This document shows positions 1 to 5,568 of a stretch of DNA of 5,702 nt, piece after piece; positions within the stretch are counted from its first letter, which is position 1, and each line of letters begins with the position of its first letter. Made by a program: the position numbers and the translations under genes. The stretch is taken from NCBI GenBank assembly GCA_900542625.1, contig UQOH01000101.1, positions 1 through 5,702 on the forward strand, given 5' to 3'. The DNA is from an uncultured Fusobacterium sp. Lineage in GTDB: Bacteria; Fusobacteriota; Fusobacteriia; Fusobacteriales; Fusobacteriaceae. The notes below the pieces were generated by a model. That model was not told where the DNA came from. It worked only from the letters and a program-made list of their open reading frames with translations, and searched no databases.

Positions 1-37
1 CCGTTATGCGTTGGTTCGAATCCAGCCACCCCAGCCA
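1..37 (+). tRNA. tRNA-Gln, 3' part only
   Basis: The T arm is clear: stem GTTGG (10-14), loop TTCGAAT (15-21) and stem CCAGC (22-26), pairing with one G-U. The 3' acceptor strand CACCCCA (27-33), discriminator G (34) and encoded CCA (35-37) follow. This implies a 5' acceptor strand TGGGGTG, so a U1-A72 first pair with G73, which is the usual bacterial tRNA-Gln pattern. Positions 1-4 would be the 3' side of the anticodon stem and 5-9 the variable loop. The anticodon lies outside the window, so the glutamine identity rests on the acceptor end only. Confidence 0.8.
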
Positions 38-48
38 ACATGAAATTT

Positions 49-78
49 AAACTCTCTGAAAAGAGAGTTTTTTATTTT
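49..78 (+). terminator. Rho-independent terminator after the tRNA
   Basis: A perfect 9-bp stem (AAACTCTCT at 49-57, AGAGAGTTT at 62-70) closes a GAAA tetraloop and runs straight into TTTATTTTAT. It lies 11 bases after the tRNA CCA end and should end the tRNA transcript. The same hairpin lies just past the stop codon of the convergent minus-strand gene. In that direction the following tract is only TTTAAATTT, so a bidirectional role is possible but weaker. Confidence 0.88.
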
Positions 79-521
79 ATCCCTATATAGATTTTTATAA
101 CACAATCTTCTATTGTTCCTTCGCAGTATTCCTCATAATCGAATATAAAATTTCTATTTAAATTCATTTTCCAAAGTTCCTGCCAAAATTCTCCTACTGC
201 TGTTCTCACATCTCCTCTTATTGTAAATACAGCATATTTTCCTTTTGGTATTTTTTTTATAACAATATCACTGCTTTGTTTATCAGAAGAAACCTCACAA
301 GCTGTCATCATTGTGTAGTCCTCTTTTTCATCACCTTCATATTCTGTATAAATTCCCAAAGCTCTTCCATTAATTTTATATTCTATTTTATTATATGCCT
401 CACTATAAAACTTTTCCCATAATTTTCCAATAGCTTCATAGACATCTGAAGAAAAATTATTTGTTCTTATTTCTATTCCTGCTGCCGTTTTTTCTTCTAT
501 TTCCATTGTTTCGTATTTCAT
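72..521 (-). CDS. GyrI-like / AraC effector-binding domain protein (stand-alone)
   Basis: A 149-residue protein that is essentially one GyrI-like small-molecule binding domain, of the kind fused to AraC/MerR-type regulators and also found alone (SbmC/GyrI, Cass2). Family-like segments are IGKLWEKFY (31-39), ALGIYTEYEG (54-63) leading into an AC-E-V strand (74-77), IPKGKYAVFTIRG (91-103), a W..LW helix (113-117) and FDYEEY (127-132) before the final strand IKIYIGI. No helix-turn-helix segment is present, so it is probably a soluble cytoplasmic ligand-binding protein rather than a DNA-binding regulator; the ligand is unknown. I chose ATG at 521 because AGGAGG lies 8 bases before it; an in-frame TTG at 527 would sit only 2 bases from the same site. 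It appears to be a one-gene transcript. Its stop codon lies in the T-run of the convergent tRNA terminator. The domain call is solid; the cellular role is not known. Confidence 0.85.
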   Translation of the reverse strand: MKYETMEIEEKTAAGIEIRTNNFSSDVYEAIGKLWEKFYSEAYNKIEYKINGRALGIYTEYEGDEKEDYTMMTACEVSSDKQSSDIVIKKIPKGKYAVFTIRGDVRTAVGEFWQELWKMNLNRNFIFDYEEYCEGTIEDCVIKIYIGIK

Positions 522-529
522 CTGCAAGT

Positions 530-535
530 CCTCCT
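530..535 (-). promoter_or_regulatory. Ribosome binding site deciding the start of the GyrI-like gene
   Basis: AGGAGG on the minus strand (CCTCCT at 530-535) stands 8 bases before ATG 521 but only 2 before the upstream in-frame TTG at 527. This favours the ATG. Confidence 0.8.
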
Positions 536-543
536 TTTAAAAT

Positions 544-572
544 TTTATATAAAAAGGAACTGAAAAAATCAA
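544..572 (-). promoter_or_regulatory. Probable sigma-70-type promoter of the GyrI-like gene
   Basis: On the minus strand, TTGATT (572-567) and TATAAA (549-544) are separated by exactly 17 bases. Transcription would start near 537, leaving a leader of only about 16 bases that consists mainly of the ribosome binding site. The -35 lies in the loop of the inverted repeat 554-601 and the spacer contains one stem arm. In DNA this AT-rich, -10 look-alikes are common, so the 17-base spacing is the main support. Confidence 0.55.
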
Positions 573-601
573 TAGATATTATTAATTTATAACAGTTCCT
601 T
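545..601 (-). terminator. Long-loop inverted repeat, probable terminator of rfaE1-ispF
   Basis: On the minus strand AAGGAACTG (601-593) pairs perfectly with CAGTTCCTT (562-554) across a 30-base AT-rich loop. The second arm continues into a T-rich tract (TTTTTATAT), and the structure starts 10 bases after the ispF stop. Position and T-tract suit intrinsic termination. The 30-base loop is longer than usual and the stem holds only four G/C pairs, so it may be inefficient. The repeat could instead, or also, be an operator for the overlapping promoter of the next gene. Confidence 0.55.
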
Positions 602-611
602 AAAAATTATT

Positions 612-1088
612 TTATTCTTTTCTCAAAAGCACAACACAATATGCTTTTATTCCCTCTTCTCTTCCGGTAAATCCAAGTTTTTCTTCTGTTGTAGCCTTAA
701 CGCTTACATTTTCCATCTCTGTATCAAGAATTTTAGCCATGCTTATTCTCATTTCATTAAGATAGTCTTTTAATTTTGGTTTCTGAGCTGCAACTATGCA
801 ATCAAGATTTCCTATTTGATATCCCTTACTCTTCATGATTTCGTTTACTTTTCCTAAAAGAATTCTGCTGTCAATCCCTTCATACTGCATATCTGTATCA
901 GGAAAATGCTGCCCGATATCCCCAAGAGCCAAAGCTCCAAGTATTGCATCCATTACAGCATGAATAAGAACATCTCCGTCTGAATGTCCCAAAACACCTT
1001 TTGTGTGAGGAATTTCCACACCGCCAAGAACAAGTCTTCTTCCTTCTACAAGCCTATGAACATCATAACCATTTCCTATTCTTATCAT
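612..1088 (-). CDS. ispF: 2-C-methyl-D-erythritol 2,4-cyclodiphosphate synthase
   Basis: IspF makes 2-C-methyl-D-erythritol 2,4-cyclodiphosphate from CDP-ME 2-phosphate, releasing CMP, in the cytosolic MEP pathway to IPP and DMAPP. The protein is 158 residues, the normal family length. Visible motifs are RIGNGYDVHRL (3-13) with metal ligands D9 and H11, GHSDGD (34-39; counting H35 region gives the third metal-ligand histidine of the family at the GHSDGD motif), FPDTD (62-66), and the signature TTEEKLGFTGREEGI (133-147). I chose ATG 1088, which gives the canonical MIRIG beginning and has GGAG 6 bases upstream; an in-frame GTG at 1100 would overlap the ribosome binding site. The start lies 2 bases after the rfaE1 stop, and the binding site is inside rfaE1, so translation is probably coupled. 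No catalytic residue appears missing. Like other IspF enzymes it would act as a homotrimer with the active site between subunits. Confidence 0.97.
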   Translation of the reverse strand: MIRIGNGYDVHRLVEGRRLVLGGVEIPHTKGVLGHSDGDVLIHAVMDAILGALALGDIGQHFPDTDMQYEGIDSRILLGKVNEIMKSKGYQIGNLDCIVAAQKPKLKDYLNEMRISMAKILDTEMENVSVKATTEEKLGFTGREEGIKAYCVVLLRKE

Positions 1089-1090
1089 AG

Positions 1091-2077
1091 TTAACTCCAC
1101 TCCTTATAGATATCGTTATAAAAATCTAAAATTTCCTCCTTTGTTGCTGTTGAAGTTCCAATTTTTCCAACTACCACTCCTGCTGCTGTATTTGCTATTC
1201 TTGCTGCCTCTTCCCATGTAGCTCCTGCTGCTTTTGCAAGAGTATACACAGATATTACAGTGTCTCCTGCACCTGTCACATCATATACCTCTTTGGCAAA
1301 TGTAGGAATATTTGTAATCTTTCCTTCTTCGTAAATACTTACTCCCTCTTCACTTCTTGTTAAAAGAAGATTATCAAGCTGAAGATTTTCTCTTATTGTT
1401 TTTCCAACTACATCTATATCTGTTTTCTTTGAAAGTTTAGCACACTCGTATGCCTCTTTTCTATTTGGTGTCATAGATGAAGCTCTCATATAGTTCATAG
1501 CATTAGACGGTTTAGGGTCTACTGTTATAATTTTTCCATGTTTTCTTGCAAGTTTTATTATCTCTTTGGCAACTCTTTCTGTCAAAACACCTTTGTCATA
1601 ATCTGAAAGAATGATTGCATCTATATTTTCAATATTTTCCTTTAGATTATCTAAAATTGCATCTTCTAAAATTTCATTAATATTTGTAGGATCTTCCCAG
1701 TCAATTCTAAGAAGCTGCTGATTTCCTCCAAGTATTCTTCTTTTAACAATAGTCGGTCTGTCCTCGCTTCTTATAACTCCCTCAGTAAACACTCCAAGAA
1801 GTCTTAAAGATTTTTTTAATCTGTCTCCATCAATATCATCACCGATAACACCATAGCAATATGTTTTTACACCAAGTGTTGCCAGATTATTGATAACGTT
1901 TCCTGCTCCTCCAAGAACAAATCTCTCTTCTTTTACTGAAACAACAGGAACTGGGGCCTCAGGAGATATTCTGTCAACACTTCCGATTATATAGTCATCA
2001 AGCATTAAATCTCCTACAACTGCCATTTTTACTTTTTTAAAATTTGAAATTATTTCAAGCAATCTTTCCTTATTCAT
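1091..2077 (-). CDS. rfaE1: D-glycero-beta-D-manno-heptose-7-phosphate kinase (monofunctional)
   Basis: This is a PfkB/ribokinase-family kinase matching the N-terminal half of bifunctional HldE (RfaE domain I). It phosphorylates D-glycero-D-manno-heptose 7-phosphate at C1 to the 1,7-bisphosphate, a step toward ADP-heptose for the LPS inner core. Motifs in its 328 residues are GDLMLDDYIIGSVDRISPEA (22-41, typical of heptose kinases), GGAGNVINNLATLG (56-69), SDYDKGVLT (158-166), DPKP (187-190), TPNRKE (203-208) and the PfkB signature DVTGAGDT (266-273) with catalytic D272. The protein ends after the kinase fold, so the cytidylyl/adenylyltransferase half must be a separate gene elsewhere. The ATG is preceded by GGAGG with a 4-base gap, and a good promoter lies at 2137-2165. 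It is first in a two-gene unit with ispF. HldA versus RfaE1 is only a naming matter; the kinase assignment is strong. Confidence 0.93.
   Translation of the reverse strand: MNKERLLEIISNFKKVKMAVVGDLMLDDYIIGSVDRISPEAPVPVVSVKEERFVLGGAGNVINNLATLGVKTYCYGVIGDDIDGDRLKKSLRLLGVFTEGVIRSEDRPTIVKRRILGGNQQLLRIDWEDPTNINEILEDAILDNLKENIENIDAIILSDYDKGVLTERVAKEIIKLARKHGKIITVDPKPSNAMNYMRASSMTPNRKEAYECAKLSKKTDIDVVGKTIRENLQLDNLLLTRSEEGVSIYEEGKITNIPTFAKEVYDVTGAGDTVISVYTLAKAAGATWEEAARIANTAAGVVVGKIGTSTATKEEILDFYNDIYKEWS
1095..1105 (-). promoter_or_regulatory. Ribosome binding site of ispF, within the end of rfaE1
   Basis: The minus strand reads AAGGAGTGGAG at 1105-1095, two overlapping GGAG cores. The second lies 6 bases and the first 11 bases before ATG 1088. 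It covers the last codons of rfaE1, which supports translational coupling and argues against the GTG at 1100 as the start. Confidence 0.75.
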
Positions 2078-2136
2078 TCTGCCTCCAAAGCTGTCTATCT
2101 TAAAATTAAATTTTTCTTATACCTCTCTCATTTTAT

Positions 2137-2165
2137 ATTTTACTAGTATTCATAAATAATATCAA
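2137..2165 (-). promoter_or_regulatory. Probable sigma-70-type promoter of rfaE1-ispF
   Basis: TTGATA (2165-2160) and TAAAAT (2142-2137) on the minus strand each match the consensus at five of six positions and are separated by exactly 17 bases. Transcription would begin near 2130 and give a leader of about 50 bases to the rfaE1 ATG. The spacer contains the palindrome TACTAGTA. The site starts 8 bases after the secretin stop codon, so the LPS/isoprenoid genes can be transcribed independently of the cluster upstream. The rest of the gap 2078-2172 holds no clear hairpin with a T-run. Confidence 0.6.
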
Positions 2166-2172
2166 GATAGTT

Positions 2173-3801
2173 TTAATGAGTTTTATAGAAAGTATCCATT
2201 CCCACATCCTGAAAGCCTCCGTCTTTTACAATATCAACTTTCAGCCTGATATATAAATCAGTTACTTCTTTCCGCTTTGAACTATTTTTAAAAAGAGCTC
2301 CCATAACAGGTACTGAAGATATAAAGGGAATGCTGCTCTCTGAATTTTGTATAATTCCTTTTTTCAGTCCGCCGATAAAAACAGTATCTCCATCTTTCAT
2401 TCTTACTGTTGTTTCAAGATTTCTTGAAACTTTAGAGCCGCCGATTCTGTTATACTCATTATCCCCGTCTTCTTCCACATAGTTCTGCATTTTAAAATCA
2501 CTGGTTTCAAGATTGATATTAAGAACTATATATCCGTCTTTCAATATCTCCGGCACAACATTTAAAATTATTCCCGCCTCTTTAAAAATAGGAGTGTATG
2601 TAGTTTTATTATTTTCTTCATTCTCTACTTTTTCCTGTCCTATTATTCTTTCCTCTGTAATTTTAAAACTTCCTTTTTTTCCGCTTGTAGTAACTATGGA
2701 AGGGATTGCACTGATTGTCAGATCCTGTGTTCCCTGAAGAAGATTAAAACTCATTTCAAGTATCTCTTCATCATTATCAAAATTTCTTATAAGATTAAAC
2801 ACAGATGAATATACGGAACTTATTCCTGTTACAGAAGATGAGGATAAAATTCCTGTGGTGATGCCGTTTTTCTTTTTATTCTCACCTGTACTGCTGTACA
2901 GCCAGCTGAATCCCAGATCCTCAAAAAGATTATCTGTTACATCAAGAATCTGAGCAGTTATTCTCACCTGTTTATTAAAGCTGTCTAAATTTTCCAAAGC
3001 TCTTTTTATATCCCCAACTTTTCTTTTGTTTCCGCTTATATAGACAATTCCTTTATCAGAATTTTTAGAAAATTTTACTCCTTCAAGAAGTTTTTCATCT
3101 ATCATATGTTCAAAATCAAAGTTTTCTGCATCACTGAATTTTATTTTCTCTATAACAAACATTTCTCTGCTGTTTCCTGTTTCATCTTTTTTTCTCTCTT
3201 CTCTTTGAATTGTTTTTAAATCTCTGTCCAAAAAAATATCAGCATTAATATTTTGTTTATTTATATCAATAAATTCACCTTCAACGAGATATCCTTTTTT
3301 ATCCACTCTGATAAAATAAGGTCCGTAAGGTATATCCTCAAATCTGAAAACACCATTAATATCTGAATAGCATGGTTTGGAGTAATTATCAAGAATAGTT
3401 ATCTTAGCTCCCTCAATAGGTTTTTTATACTCTGATGAAAATATTTTTCCTGTAACAATCCCTCTTCCCTCTTTTAAAACATTTCTTGGAGAAATAAAAA
3501 TATATCCCTCCTCTTTTGCTGCTTTCCATTCATTGCTTTCACATAGGACTGTAAGGATTTTTTCCAGAGAGCTGTTTTCTTTCAGATAAATCTCTATCTT
3601 CTCAGAGCCGATACTTTTTTCAGGTATAATATCAACATTTCCCTCTTTTGAAAGAAAAAACAAAAAATCTGAAAGAGTTATATCTGATGCATTAATTTCA
3701 TTTTTATAAATAACCTCTTTAGGGTTTTTCATCTCCTCACCAAAAGCAAATATATTGATAATTAAAATTACCAGAATATATAAATTAATTTTTCTTCTCA
3801 A
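2173..3801 (-). CDS. Secretin (PilQ/GspD family) with inserted carboxypeptidase-regulatory-like domain
   Basis: An outer-membrane secretin of 542 residues, expected to oligomerise into the gated channel of a type IV pilus, competence or type II secretion-like machine. In order it shows a signal peptide (MRRK, then a hydrophobic core, likely cleaved after AFG near residue 21) and an STN/N0-like domain (about 37-105). Next comes a beta-sandwich carboxypeptidase-regulatory-like domain (about 112-194: KPIEGAKITI, SDINGVFRFEDIPYGPY, KKGY). A charged linker leads to one N1-type domain (about 214-276) and the secretin core (about 278-526). The core shows VRITAQILDVTDN, ISAIPSIVTTSGKKGSF, EAGIILNVVPEI, VRMKDGDTVFIGGL and the hallmark VPVMGALFKNSSKRKE. 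I chose TTG 3801, which has GGAGG 6 bases upstream and gives a standard signal peptide; an earlier in-frame TTG at 3819 would contain the ribosome binding site. The start overlaps the PilO-like gene by 17 bases. The family is certain; whether it serves a pilus, DNA uptake or secretion is not shown. No typical C-terminal pilotin-binding extension is apparent beyond about 16 residues. Confidence 0.93.
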   Translation of the reverse strand: MRRKINLYILVILIINIFAFGEEMKNPKEVIYKNEINASDITLSDFLFFLSKEGNVDIIPEKSIGSEKIEIYLKENSSLEKILTVLCESNEWKAAKEEGYIFISPRNVLKEGRGIVTGKIFSSEYKKPIEGAKITILDNYSKPCYSDINGVFRFEDIPYGPYFIRVDKKGYLVEGEFIDINKQNINADIFLDRDLKTIQREERKKDETGNSREMFVIEKIKFSDAENFDFEHMIDEKLLEGVKFSKNSDKGIVYISGNKRKVGDIKRALENLDSFNKQVRITAQILDVTDNLFEDLGFSWLYSSTGENKKKNGITTGILSSSSVTGISSVYSSVFNLIRNFDNDEEILEMSFNLLQGTQDLTISAIPSIVTTSGKKGSFKITEERIIGQEKVENEENNKTTYTPIFKEAGIILNVVPEILKDGYIVLNINLETSDFKMQNYVEEDGDNEYNRIGGSKVSRNLETTVRMKDGDTVFIGGLKKGIIQNSESSIPFISSVPVMGALFKNSSKRKEVTDLYIRLKVDIVKDGGFQDVGMDTFYKTH

Positions 3802-4594
3802 CTTTTTCCTCCAAAACAAATATTTTTATATTTTCTCTGTTTGCTGCATCTTTTAAAACTAATTTTTCTCCGGTAATATTAACCTCATACTTATGCTTAT
3901 CTACAATAATAATTTTATTATTTTTTAAATAATATCTTTTTATTTTTTCTCCAGACTTAAAATAGAAAACTCCTGTATCTTTTCCCAGAAAATTATATTT
4001 TACAAGTTTTATCTCCTCTTTCTCCTCTGTGAGCAGTCTGCTTTTTCTTTCTGCTCCACTCATATTTTCCTTTTTTTCAGAAATTTTTACTCCTGCACTG
4101 AAACGAAAAACTACACTGTTTTCTTTTACAGAAAGTTCAATAGGTCCTTTCATTAAGTTTATATTTTTGTCATTTTCTGCTTCTTTAATAAATTTTATTA
4201 TATCTTTTTCATTTCCTGTTACAGTATAAGGAATTATATATTCTGACTCTTCTGTTTTTTCTCCTCTTGCTATTTCAAGTATCTCTATATTATTTTTTAT
4301 TAAAAAGCCGTTTAAAAAACTTTGAAACTCTCCCAAAGAGCTGAAACTATTCTCTTTTTCTGAAATCTCTGCCAATTGTTCTTTTAATATTTCTCTTTCT
4401 GTTTCTCTCCTGTCTATATTTTTCTCTACTGCTTTATGCTTGATTTTTATATTTTCCAGTCTTGCAGTTTTGTTTCTCATGTTATTCTTATTATCAATAA
4501 TATTTTCTGTGGGAATTATTATAAAAAAATAAAAAAACAGTATAAATACTGCAAAATATGATATTTTTTTATGCTCTTTTATAAATTCTGTCAT
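3785..4594 (-). CDS. PilO/GspM-like inner-membrane protein with C-terminal beta domain (possible PilO-PilP fusion)
   Basis: A 269-residue bitopic protein. A short cytoplasmic head (1-10) precedes one membrane helix (about 11-28, rich in F and I), a charged periplasmic coiled coil (about 33-83, many K and E), and a compact alpha/beta region (about 85-171). That region has the pattern of the PilO/GspM ferredoxin-like fold: a helix LGEFQSFLNGFLIKNNIEI, a strand IPYTVTG, a helix KDIIKFIKEAE and a strand VVFRFSAGVK. After a charged linker, a second strand-rich segment (about 195-263: FLGKDTGVFYF, YYLKNNKIII, KLVLKD, IKIFVLEEK) is absent from ordinary PilO. It resembles the small beta domain of PilP or GspC-HR, but only by pattern. 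The ATG overlaps the preceding stop as ATGA, with AGGTG 5 bases upstream. Position between the PilN-like gene and the secretin matches PilO in pilMNOPQ and supports a role in the alignment complex. Sequence conservation is low, so the PilO call depends on architecture and context. Confidence 0.72.
   Translation of the reverse strand: MTEFIKEHKKISYFAVFILFFYFFIIIPTENIIDNKNNMRNKTARLENIKIKHKAVEKNIDRRETEREILKEQLAEISEKENSFSSLGEFQSFLNGFLIKNNIEILEIARGEKTEESEYIIPYTVTGNEKDIIKFIKEAENDKNINLMKGPIELSVKENSVVFRFSAGVKISEKKENMSGAERKSRLLTEEKEEIKLVKYNFLGKDTGVFYFKSGEKIKRYYLKNNKIIIVDKHKYEVNITGEKLVLKDAANRENIKIFVLEEKVEKKN
3808..3812 (-). promoter_or_regulatory. Ribosome binding site deciding the TTG start of the secretin gene
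   Basis: GGAGG (CCTCC on the plus strand) lies 6 bases before TTG 3801 and inside the last codons of the PilO-like gene. It fits TTG 3801 and excludes the TTG at 3819, which lies upstream of it. Confidence 0.75.
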
Positions 4595-5568
4595 TCCTGC
4601 ACCTTAATCTCTATGAAAAATTCATAATAATTATCTTTTTTAGTTATATAATCATATTTTGCTGATAATATATTCTTATCTTTTTCCAGATACATTAAAA
4701 ATTTAAAAAGTGAATTTTCTTCTGAAGAGAATCCTTTAATATTTAAAAATCCTTTTTCATAATAAATATTTTCTGCTCTTACTGATTCAGGAATTATTTT
4801 TAAAACTTCCATAATTTTTTTCTGGAAAAATTCTTTTTTTTCTGATAAATTTCCAAGTTTTTCCTGAAGTTCCAAAACTTCCGTATCCAGCTCATCAGAA
4901 ACAAGTTTTATTCTGTTAAGTTCTGTATCTGACAATATAATCTCTTTGTCTATTTCTTTAATTTTTTTTGTAAGGGTAAAATTATATGTTTTTAAAATAT
5001 AGAAAGATAAAATAAGAACTACCATAATTGTAATGCTTTTTTTATCAACAGAAATACTGCTGTTCTTTTTCAAAAGAATATCATAATCATCTATACAGAA
5101 ATTATTTTCCTTGTCTAAAATAATTCTTCCTGCTTTTAATCTGTTTCTTAAGAAAAATTCTACTAAATCCTCTATAAAATCTCTTTCAAGAATATAAACA
5201 ATATAGGTTTCATCTTGGTTGTTTTTCTTAAAATATTTGATAAAATATTCATCAATATCCTCTTCATTCAACAATTCTTTTACCTGATATTTAACAAAAG
5301 TTTCCAGTTTTTCTTCTGAAACCTCATCTTTTAAAATTACAAATTCGGCAGTTTTATAATATCCATCTTCAATTAAAATATCTATCTTTGAAAATCTTTT
5401 CAGTTTTTTTATATAGAGTTCCAAATCCCTTGAAGGTTTTATATATTCTTTTTCAATTGTCTGAAAAATTTCTTCCTCATGAAAAATTACTGTATTTTCA
5501 TAGGAAAATACAATCTTTCCATTTTTTTCTTTAATTATTTTATTAATAAAATTCAAATTCAATTCCAT
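4591..5568 (-). CDS. GspL/PilN-like inner-membrane protein with shortened PilM-like cytoplasmic part
   Basis: A 325-residue protein with one central membrane helix (about 178-194, ITIMVVLILSFYILK). The N-terminal 165-170 residues would be cytoplasmic and alternate strands and helices (KIDILIEDGYYKTAEFVI, EEKLETFVKYQVKELL, TYIVYILERDFIEDLVEF). This recalls GspL or a much reduced PilM, without visible nucleotide-binding motifs. After the membrane come a coiled coil (about 197-252) and a PilN/GspL-type ferredoxin-like domain (about 253-325): VLKIIPESVRAENIYYEKG, LNIKGFSSEENSLFKFLMYL and a last strand YEFFIEIKV. The start is uncertain. ATG 5568 is used here, but GTG 5577 and TTG 5571 are in frame and none has a strong Shine-Dalgarno sequence. 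Since it begins inside the preceding reading frame, translational coupling is likely. The stop overlaps the next start as ATGA. The C-terminal PilN-like fold is the best-supported part; the PilM relationship is an inference from layout. Confidence 0.72.
   Translation of the reverse strand: MELNLNFINKIIKEKNGKIVFSYENTVIFHEEEIFQTIEKEYIKPSRDLELYIKKLKRFSKIDILIEDGYYKTAEFVILKDEVSEEKLETFVKYQVKELLNEEDIDEYFIKYFKKNNQDETYIVYILERDFIEDLVEFFLRNRLKAGRIILDKENNFCIDDYDILLKKNSSISVDKKSITIMVVLILSFYILKTYNFTLTKKIKEIDKEIILSDTELNRIKLVSDELDTEVLELQEKLGNLSEKKEFFQKKIMEVLKIIPESVRAENIYYEKGFLNIKGFSSEENSLFKFLMYLEKDKNILSAKYDYITKKDNYYEFFIEIKVQE

Noticed and set aside
1..80. Possible integration site (attachment site) at the tRNA 3' end
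   Set aside because: There is no integrase gene and no repeated copy of the tRNA end in the window.
2102..2115. AAAATT-A-AATTTT palindrome in the rfaE1 leader
   Set aside because: Made of A/T only, it would be an unstable hairpin and is expected by chance at this base composition.
2141..2148. TACTAGTA palindrome in the spacer of the rfaE1 promoter, as a possible operator
   Set aside because: A single 8-base palindrome without a second copy in the window is too little to call an operator.
2095..2170. Inverted repeat CTATCTT (2095-2101) / AAGATAG (2164-2170) flanking the rfaE1 promoter region, and CTCATT (2127-2132) / AATGAG (2175-2180)
   Set aside because: The arms are 6-7 bases with separations above 40 bases, they cross each other, and there is no T-run; chance is sufficient in AT-rich DNA.
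2513..2737. Plus-strand open frame of 74 codons opposite the secretin gene
   Set aside because: It is antisense to the conserved secretin core, has no recognisable domain, and is explained by the codon composition of the real gene.
4029..4229. Plus-strand open frame of 66 codons, F/S/I-rich and hydrophobic
   Set aside because: It is the complement of the K/E-rich coding of the PilO-like gene. The apparent membrane character is a by-product of reverse-reading AAA/GAA codons.
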